NCBI GenBank assembly: GCA_003116995.1
Contig: BDSL01000010.1
Span: forward strand, 1,550,001 to 1,614,000
DNA from: Yamagishiella unicocca
Taxonomy: Eukaryota > Chlorophyta > Chlorophyceae > Chlamydomonadales > Volvocaceae
Direction of reading: 5' to 3'
DNA: 64,000 bases
Positions 56,993 to 64,000 of the stretch are shown here, piece after piece. The first letter of the stretch is position 1, and every line of letters begins with the position of its first letter. The position numbers and the translations under genes are program-made. Below the pieces are notes generated by a model. That model ran no database searches and had not been told where the DNA came from. It worked only from the letters and a program-made list of their open reading frames with translations.

Positions 56993-57307
56993 GCTGTATG
57001 GAAGCCGTCGCTGCTACCGCCAAATCCCGCAGCGCGATGCCAGGTCCTCTGCTGCAGCGAACCAACGCGACCATCGGTTCTCCTGGCAGCAGCTCCTGGA
57101 GGTCGTGGATGGCCGCCTTCAGCTTCTCGGTTAGAAGTTACAACTTCCGCGCAAGTGCAGAGACGTCGGTAAGGGGGACCACGGACGGTCGTAGCCCTGG
57201 AATATTGTCGCTTCCTCGAACTTGGCCCCCAAGCAAAAAATGTGCATTTCATCCTCGACCGCGCCGTATGCGCAAAATCGGCAGGTACGCTCAAACACCT
57301 GTCCGCT

Positions 57308-57345
57308 CTACCTTTTAAGGTCTGGAGCACACTGTAACAATTACA
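57308..57345 (+). repeat. Dispersed GTAAC-N-GTTAC element, copy 4
   Basis: CTACCTTTTAAGGTCTGGAG, then CACACTGTAACAATTACAACAAC. The inverted arms are imperfect here (GTAAC/ATTAC). Confidence 0.6.
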
Positions 57346-58179
57346 ACAACCTGTTAGGCCATGTCACGACACGGCACGTAACTTGCACATCAGGTGCCGG
57401 TTCCGGAAATGGCGGTACCCGGTCATCATGTACGGCGCGCCTGGTACCGGCTAAGTTGTAAGGCCCAGGAGCAGCAGCTGGCGCAGCTGGACTACAGCCG
57501 GGGAAGAGTGTTCCCACCATCTCGAGCATGCCTTTTCAGCGCTAGCGGCCACACATGGGGGACAGGGGTTCCCGCAACCCATTTCCGAAGTCGTTGCAGT
57601 TACTGCTCCCCATTGCTGAGCGCGTTCTTGTGTTTCGCACACGCTGTGTCGATCACCCGTTGTGTCGTGACAGACGGTTAACCTCCAACTCCCAACAGCC
57701 CACTCGGAACAGTATCAGGACCTCATGCAGGCCCCGGTGCAGGACAGCTTGGGTACGCGGGTATGATCCACCCAAGTCGCTTGCCAACGACGGGGGGCCT
57801 TCCCATCCAGTTGAGGCAGCGACAGGCCTAAACACCGGTAGAGCCCGTGGGCCTGCCCAGCAATCCGTACGACCCTCGACCGCCAATTCTAGGTCCGCAA
57901 CGAAAGCCCGGTAGCACACAGTGCCCGGGTTCTAAACTACCGGTATATGGCGCCCGAACCCCAGTACCAGGTTAGCCCAATGGAACCAATGAAGTCAGGT
58001 CCCCACGTCTGTACCCCAGGAGAGCACGGGGACAACGAGAGCAACGCACTACGAACAAACGTGGCCCGTCGTCCCGCGGCCAACAACCATATGAAGCCCG
58101 AGGGAACGCGCGGCCTCACTGCCGGTCTCACTATCCGCATTCCCACTCCCTCCCAAGGCAGCTTCCGCTTCCGCTCAAG

Positions 58180-58593
58180 TTAAAAAACCCCGAAAACAAG
58201 GACCTCACACTTCATTGCGTTCGCGGCCATTCCAGTTGCTTTGCAGCAGCCATCGATCAGATCAAGGCGGCACCGTGTTCGGACGTAGCCGGTGGCCACT
58301 AGGAACGCATTGTCAACAAAAAACAAGTTCGTAAGCGCGCCGCCCTCAAAGGTAATGCTCTGGTCCTGGAGGATCCGCCACCGATCAGGGAAGCGAAGTC
58401 GACAACCAGCATCATGAGCATCTATCAAGTGCGACAGCATTTTTGTGGCTTACCCGAACCATGTCACGCTATGGGGGCATCCCTGCCTAACACCACGCCC
58501 CACAGAGAACTCAGGACCCAGTTCACCGCCCAGCTTCACCCGGACCTTAACGCCAGCGTAACTCTCCTTGAGGGCGTTCAGCACACGCATTAT
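58180..58593 (-). pseudogene. Decayed LINE reverse-transcriptase fragment
   Basis: One minus-strand frame carries LNALKESYAGVKVRVKLGGE, then VGRGVRQGCPHSVTWFG, an in-frame TAA (about 58447), then CRLRFPDRWRILQDQ, ALTNLFFVDNAFLVA and KCEVLVFG. The order GVRQGCP, FxDD-like motif, and KxxVLVFG is that of non-LTR (L1/jockey-type) reverse transcriptase fingers and palm. The catalytic FADD/YADD box is FVDN, losing one Asp, and with the stop the fragment cannot be active. No endonuclease or 3' tail was identified. Confidence 0.75.
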
Positions 58594-58809
58594 TATCTTA
58601 CATGGGGCAGTGCTGCCGATCCTCGGAGCTCCCACGGCCCCTCGCCTTGCACCCCTGCCGGCCCTCCGTGCCCCAAGAAACCCTCGCTGACAAGATCCCC
58701 GCCCCACCGCGAGCCCCACGAGCCCATCAGACCAGGCCAACGTCACCTTCAACCCGCGGCTGGCCGGCCAGGGCCCCCCGGGTGACCCACGGGTCCAGGT
58801 AGACCACAC

Positions 58810-61028
58810 CAGCGTCCCGCCCTTCAGCCGCCGTGGGGCTCCTGGCGCAGGAGCAGCGCCGACTGCTCAGCGAGTGGAGGGCCGGGTGGCGCACGCTGTT
58901 GGCTGATTCTGCTGCGGGGCCAGAATATCTAACTGTGATGAGAAGATGAAAAGCTCGTGCCACCGCCGTCGCAGTGCCTGTGCCGAAGGGAGATTGACTC
59001 TGCCGCTCTACCGGCAAGCCACCACCGGATAAAGCAGCTCAATCCTGATGGTACCCGTTAATAAGGGGCTGAGAGAGCACCCGGCCCCACATAAATGCAT
59101 GTGTCTGTCGCGCAAAATTTAAAGAGGAACCTCACCGGGAGCCTCAGGCTGTCAGGCACGGTACATCTCAAAGGTCTTTAACCGACGAACAAGCTGCGTT
59201 AGCGCGAAGGGGCCCTCGCAGCTTCCCTGATGAGGGCGAGTACGACAGGCGATATCACGGTCGCGCACAGGGCGGATGCAGGGTCTGGGTCCCTTGGGCG
59301 AGGGGCGGCGGCACTTGCACCTATGGAGGCGCGTGCCGAGGGCCCTGGACAGCGGCCAGGAGTGAGGCACGTGCACAAGGTTTGGTTTCGAAGCCGCCTT
59401 CACCGCATCGAAGCCGCTGTTATATGTTGCCCGGCGGTTCTTGCAGTGCTTGTGCGAGTGCCGCTCTCGCCGCCTTGCCGCCGCTCCTTACAGTGTTCGA
59501 CGGCGCTTGCGTGACTGCCGCTTTCATCGCGACGGCCGCATTCGCGCGCGGTACATCTCAAAGGGCTTTAACCGACGAATAAACAGATGTGAGTCAAACG
59601 AGTATATGCACTTTAATGTTTAGTTCATGTTCAGCAAATGCAAGCGCACGAGCGCAGCCGAACCTTTGCTTGCGGTACCGGTACAGGATGCACTACCTGG
59701 CACTCGTGTCATCATGCACCTTGTGCTGTCGAATTGATAATTTGCTGCTATGCAGCAAATTGGCTGTCCATACTTTCAATTCGTAGCAATTAGTCGCGCA
59801 GAAAGCCTCCACTTGGCTATGGCTTCTCTCGTTGTTCGGCCACAAATTCATATAGTGCTCAGAAGCTTTGCATACAATCCTGGTGCGGTCATCACGAACA
59901 GGTCCAGGCGAGTGACCTTCCAGTGCAGTGCAAGCAGTAGTGTCAGTTATCGTATAGCGGGCGGACTGCCCACCTCTAGCTCCCTTGTAGCGTTGCGTTC
60001 TGTCGCGTCCATACTGGGTTGTGAATCACTTGCTTTCTGTGCATTAATAGTATTGATAGACAGCAACCAATTTGGAGTCGACCCTTACGAAGGCGAAACG
60101 GTGCATGTCCGCCTTTAGCCATCCATCTGCCCTATTTCACCCAATGATTTCCTTTCAACTGCTTCATCCACGTTACCTTGCTTCAGAGCGCTGGATGTAA
60201 GCTCTGTCCTGGCTACATTCGTTCGAAAGACAGCCACCGGTATCTCAGGATTGGGGTATGCATTTCAGCACAACGTTTCAAGACTTTGTGGCTACTCCTA
60301 AACCACATGGATACACAGCTGAAATCCATATAGTTGCAGCTGTATCCGACGTGCCCTGATGGCGATAGTCCATGGACGGCTTGTTCTGAACGCGTTTGCA
60401 GCAATCAACCGAACAAACATCCCATGACCCAATATATGCGTAAGAGTGCATTGCAGGACTTTTGGGGGCCTTCTTTGAGGTTCCTCATCAGCAATGCTTC
60501 GTGCCTTGGGAGAGGCTCTGACATTACAGCTCCCGTTCCCTGGACCCGCAGGCTAATCCCGTTACTGAAGACCCAGGATGCTGCTGAAGAAACGGGCCGG
60601 CGCCATTTCCGCTGTCGCGGCCCGCGCGGGCGGGCCCTATCACCAACAACCACCCAGAATTTTTCGCGACTGGCTAGGTTCGTGGCTAGGTCCGGCTACC
60701 GCTATATTGCCCAGGGCGTTGCTTTGTAAGAGTCGCCGCACTACGCCCGTAGAAGACGGAAACGCAGCGTTTGACCCAATGAGACGGACGGTGTGGTATC
60801 CCCCTAGCGCGGGGAGTGGTGGTATGTGATCGAGATACGAGAAACAGCGGAAGACTTGTTGGTGTGTGTGCTCTTACGTGCAGGCGGAATCGCCTATGTG
60901 GCCATACGGTGTGGTGGCGCAGTATTTCAACTGTACCGTTACAGATCTAGGGGTCTTAGCCTGGAGCCCTGGGGGACTGGCCGCAGCGGGTCCACAGTCC
61001 ACGCCAAGCAGCTCAGCAGGGAGACAAC
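58810..61028. other. No gene seen; one short direct-repeat pair
   Basis: A 30-base sequence GGTACATCTCAAAGGTCTTT...ACCGACGAA occurs at 59160-59189 and, with one mismatch, at 59550-59579. Otherwise only chance frames, less GC-rich around 59580-60310. Confidence 0.45.
59160..59579. repeat. 30-bp direct repeats 390 bp apart
   Basis: Copies at 59160-59189 and 59550-59579 differ by a single T/G. They could be ends of a short insertion or a local duplication. Confidence 0.75.
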
Positions 61029-61190
61029 AGAGTAAGGGTCTGTGGCCCGGAGCACTAGGGACTAGCCTATTGAGGACTGTAGTCCGCGCTGAGTACCTCC
61101 ACAGGGCACCAGAGTAAGGGTCTGGGGCCAGGAGCACTAGGGACCAGCCTACTAAGGTCTATAGTCTGCACTGAGTGACTCCCAACTGCC
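61029..61190. repeat. 82-bp tandem duplication
   Basis: AGAGTAAGGGTCTGTGGCCC... (61029) and AGAGTAAGGGTCTGGGGCCA... (61111) are two diverged copies, containing GAGCACTAGGGAC-AGCCTA and GTCTGTAGTC-type sequence. Confidence 0.8.
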
Positions 61191-61242
61191 TGCAACTTCG
61201 GCCCTTTTATACCAATTGTGCTGGCCTCCAACTCGTACGACA

Positions 61243-61495
61243 GGAAGCTGCCTAGAAGCTTCCATAGTAGGTCCTCCCAGGCCTATGGCCTCGGCCTCAC
61301 GCAACGGGAAGCTGCCTAGAAGCTTCCATAGTAGACTCCCGCAGGCCTATGGCCTCGGCCTCGCACAACGGGAAGCTGCCTAGAAGCTTCCATAGTAGGT
61401 TGGCGCAGGCCTGGGGCCTGGCGGCAACTTCCTCTAGCTTCTATAGTAGGTTCGGGCAGGCCAACGGCTCGGCCGGCAACTTCGCGCAGCTTCCC
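61243..61495. repeat. 64-bp tandem repeat with internal hairpin
   Basis: Copies begin at 61243, 61307 and 61371, with degenerate copies after about 61434. Each has GGAAGCT-GCCTAGA-AGCTTCC, a 7-bp inverted repeat, followed by ATAGTAGG and a CAGGCCTATGGCCTCGGCCT block. Confidence 0.85.
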
Positions 61496-62326
61496 AAAGG
61501 CCAAGGGCCTGACTGCGCACGTCCCTACACAATGCGTCCGGACAACTTATGTGGGCTCCCGGCAATGTCTGCGACAGCTGTCGCGTTCCCCTGTGGATGC
61601 CAGGTGCCCTCAACTGGCTTAATACTACAATGCATCCGGCGTTTAGCCTCCTCCTCTACTTCGGCCCCTCGCCCACCAAGGCTGCGTAAGCTTGGGCCTT
61701 TATCTCTAGAAGGACGGTGTGAACCGCCCGTCCTACGACGGCTGCCATGCCCGGCTTGCACACAGCTGCCAACACCACACTCGACACTGCCAGCCGGGCC
61801 TCGCTCTGATGGAACGCGCTCACGGAGACAGTGTGGCGTTGCGTCGCGGTGCTAGTGAAGCCAGAGCGGCGGGTCTTATTTATGGGCAACTCGTCCAACG
61901 GGTACCGTTGACCCAACCGCCTCTCGATCCTCGGAAAGTCGATCGAAGCCTACACGCGGTTCTGCGGTATTCGGCTGGCCCTACGCGGCCGTGGTGCGAC
62001 GCGCACCCTCAGGTAACGGGACGTGGGCTCTTTGTACGGGGTCGTATTGCTCGTCCTCCGCGGGCTTTCCGCGCGAGATGAGTGTCAGAAGCCCTCTCAT
62101 AGCCTACTCATCTTAGCGGGAAGCGATTAAGATCCGACTCATCGCTTATCAGGATAGCTTCCTCCACTTTCGCCTCTCACTGGTCTTCCGGCACTCCGCC
62201 TGAACGGCCTTGGTTCTATGCGTCCTCCTTTAATTTCTCGAAGTAGCCGTTACGTATTAGACTCTCTTGCGGCTCTGCTCGTCCGTATCTGCTAGACCGG
62301 CTACTCCATTGACGTGGACTCGTTGG
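61496..62326. other. No gene seen; region 3' of a minus-strand retroelement ORF
   Basis: Lies downstream of the integrase ORF on the minus strand, where a polypurine tract and 3' LTR would be expected. A purine-rich AAAGGAGGA (minus strand, near 62226) is a PPT candidate, but I could not define LTR ends. Confidence 0.35.
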
Positions 62327-64000
62327 CTACGGGACGTAAAGCTGGTGAGTAGGGATGGTAAACACTCGTCCATCCGCAGTGAATACCCTAGCCAACGTGC
62401 CAGGAGCGTTCCAGCAGTCGAAGAAGAAGGGACCCTCTCGATCCGGCGCTAGCTTATGAGCTCGGCGCACTTGTCGGTACACTTTCGCGTGCTTGGGCAA
62501 GTCGGGTAGATGATCTAGCCGAGTGTCCTTAACTTCCTCTCCCGCGGCTACAGGTGCCCCTTCCGCCGGATTGGGCTGGAGCGCTCCTCCATCTGGAGCA
62601 TCTCCTGCCGCCACGGCCTCCGGCTCTCGGGTTGCAGCGTCGTCCTTCCTAGTGGCGGTGTTAACTTCATTTGCTCCGCCCTCGTCCGCGGTGGTGACAC
62701 GGTCGTCCACCTTCTGTCCGCATGGCGCGGCGCGGCGTCGACGCGCATGGTCCCGTACGTCGCGTTCTTTGGCCTGACACAGGTTAGTGTCGACTCGGGC
62801 GGCTATAGCTTCCAGCTGATGCTGCCGCTGCCGCATCGCCTCGTAATCGGTGGCCGGCATGTCTCCTTCTGAGTCGGCGGCGGGCCGTGCCTCGACCGTT
62901 TGCGCCGTTCGCCGTTCCCCCGCCGTCGTGAGCTCGCGGCCGAACAAGCACAGCGCGGGGCTCACGCGGGTGCTGTTCTGTCGCGTGGCCCGGTAACCAT
63001 AGACGGCCTTGAAAACCTCTTGGTCCCAGTTGTCCCCGGCGTCGTTAAGGGACTTACGCAGTACTGTGAGAAGAACCCCAACGATCCTCTCAGCTTGTCC
63101 GTTACTCTGCGGCGTGTAGGCCGCAGTGCGTCGATGTATGATGTGTTGCTCGGCCAGTAAGGCGTCGAACTTCCCCTCCCATTCTCGGCCCTGGTCTGTC
63201 ACCACGGCCGTTGGGGTGCCATAGCGGGCGATCCATTGTTGGAAAAACCAGCTGGCTGTAGTGCTTGCTTGCTTATCGGGTAGCACTCCAACCTCTGGCC
63301 ACTTTGACCAGGAGTCGACTGCCACGATTACGTACTTGCATCCCCGCGGGGTAGCGTTGTAGGGCCCCATGAGATCCACATGCACGCGTCCCCATAAGGG
63401 TACTACGGGCAGAGGGCGTAGAGGGTGATCCCGTAGCAGCTTGTTCCTGCCAGCGGCGCACTGCTCGCAGAGGCGCACTACGCGCCGCACGTCCTGCAAC
63501 ACGCCTTCCCAGTAGTAGCGTTTGCGCACGAAGTCGTATGTCTTGCTGACTCCCCAGTGTGCCATCTCATGCGCCTCGCGGAGGGCTTGTTCACGCTCCT
63601 CTGCCTTCAAAACTCGGACGCGGGATTGCTTGTCCGCGCTGATCTTGAACAGCTGGTCGGCCTCCATTTCGAACCTCCCCGCCTTCTTCCGCAGGCGTGT
63701 CATCTCCCGCAAGTTCTCTTCTCCGGACTTGGACGGGTCGAGGGGCAGCTTCTTGGTTCGCAAGTACTCGATGAATGATGCGTCTTGCCACACATCAAGT
63801 TCGGCCGGCAGATGGGCAGCCTCTGGGTTGATGGCTGCCCCTTCGCTATTTGGAGAGGTGCTCGGGCTACTGCTGTTCGGTGAGTGGCGGCTAGGCGGGC
63901 TCGCCTCCCGGGGCTCTGGTGATGGGCGCCTCCGTTTGCGTGGCCTCTCCTTGGCCGGCACCGTGGGCTCCTCCTTATCGGGCTTGGAGTGGAGCGGGCA
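62327..64000 (-). CDS. Ty3/gypsy-type integrase, 3' part of Pol (partial)
   Basis: The frame is open from the right window edge to TAG/TAA at 62327-62329, about 557 codons, so the N-terminal part (probably RT and RNase H) is outside the window; no true start is visible. After a basic/Ser-Pro-rich linker (RKRRRPSPEPREAS) come zinc-binding residues HEMAHWG and CEQC, then the integrase core: VHVDLMGPY, VVTDQGREWEG and NGQAERIVGVL (D, D, E), WDQEVFKAVYGYRATRQNST with FGREL, and a C-terminal GPF-type module (REGPFFFDCW, RVFTIPTHQL). Unlike the element at 49.6 kb, the segment after the catalytic Glu is complete and there is no chromodomain. Sequence divergence shows a different lineage. No stops or frameshifts are seen, so it may be an intact element. 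Confidence 0.88.
   Translation of the reverse strand, partial: CPLHSKPDKEEPTVPAKERPRKRRRPSPEPREASPPSRHSPNSSSPSTSPNSEGAAINPEAAHLPAELDVWQDASFIEYLRTKKLPLDPSKSGEENLREMTRLRKKAGRFEMEADQLFKISADKQSRVRVLKAEEREQALREAHEMAHWGVSKTYDFVRKRYYWEGVLQDVRRVVRLCEQCAAGRNKLLRDHPLRPLPVVPLWGRVHVDLMGPYNATPRGCKYVIVAVDSWSKWPEVGVLPDKQASTTASWFFQQWIARYGTPTAVVTDQGREWEGKFDALLAEQHIIHRRTAAYTPQSNGQAERIVGVLLTVLRKSLNDAGDNWDQEVFKAVYGYRATRQNSTRVSPALCLFGRELTTAGERRTAQTVEARPAADSEGDMPATDYEAMRQRQHQLEAIAARVDTNLCQAKERDVRDHARRRRAAPCGQKVDDRVTTADEGGANEVNTATRKDDAATREPEAVAAGDAPDGGALQPNPAEGAPVAAGEEVKDTRLDHLPDLPKHAKVYRQVRRAHKLAPDREGPFFFDCWNAPGTLARVFTADGRVFTIPTHQLYVP

Larger units (their letters stand above)
55953..58179. other. No gene seen; two dispersed repeats
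   Basis: Sequence right of the retrotransposon. It holds the dispersed repeat copy B (56884-56992) and the GTAAC-N-GTTAC copy 4 (57308-57345). Open frames show no family resemblance. Confidence 0.45.

Overview
This window looks like nuclear DNA of a volvocine (Chlamydomonas-like) green alga. The evidence is GC-rich sequence full of simple repeats, intron-dense genes with GTGAG/GTGCG-type donors and CAG acceptors, a PAS/class III guanylyl cyclase of the type greatly expanded in Chlamydomonas, a Chlamydomonas-style LRR-like paralogue family, and a Ty3/gypsy chromovirus. There is no operon structure, no bacterial ribosome-binding-site pattern and no CRISPR array.

Layout. 0-4 kb: the last exons of a SET-domain (Rubisco LSMT/SETD3-type) protein on the + strand, a 20-copy 17-bp minisatellite, and a compact single-exon zinc-ribbon protein. 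5.6-8.1 kb (-): an LRR-like family gene broken by two small tandem duplications; a truncated relic of the same family lies at 23.3 kb. 13.6-19.2 kb (-): a multi-exon PAS-guanylyl cyclase whose 3' nine exons can be read end to end, including a 16-nt microexon, with four further upstream exons in compatible phase. A coiled-coil exon follows at 21.0-21.3 kb. 23.5-30.6 kb: sparse, only isolated exon-like segments of unknown function.

30.7-42.6 kb is a large tandem-repeat block. It holds two complete 1.59-kb units and one truncated unit, each carrying exon-like pieces of a putative proline-rich secreted protein on the - strand. These run directly into about 29 monomers of a roughly 264-281-bp satellite. 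The distal half of the satellite has a six-monomer higher-order repeat of 1638 bp, and the array ends in a diverged monomer. 43-49 kb has low coding content with two probable terminal exons.

49.6-55.9 kb is a complete, very young chromovirus: 416-bp LTRs that look identical, a 5-bp GGCGA target duplication, PBS, PPT, Gag, and Pol with protease, RT, RNase H, integrase and chromodomain. Gag and Pol share one frame and are separated only by a UAG codon. A potential stem or pseudoknot starts 6-7 nt downstream, which suggests expression by stop-codon readthrough. Gag has a perfect 57-residue tandem duplication, and the integrase appears to lack the segment after the catalytic Glu. 56-64 kb contains a decayed LINE reverse transcriptase, several short tandem repeats, and the 3' part of a second, unrelated Ty3/gypsy integrase ORF that leaves the window on the right.

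Exon models are read by eye from splice-site patterns and reading frame. Gene ends, 5' exons and family names given as tentative would need transcript and profile evidence.
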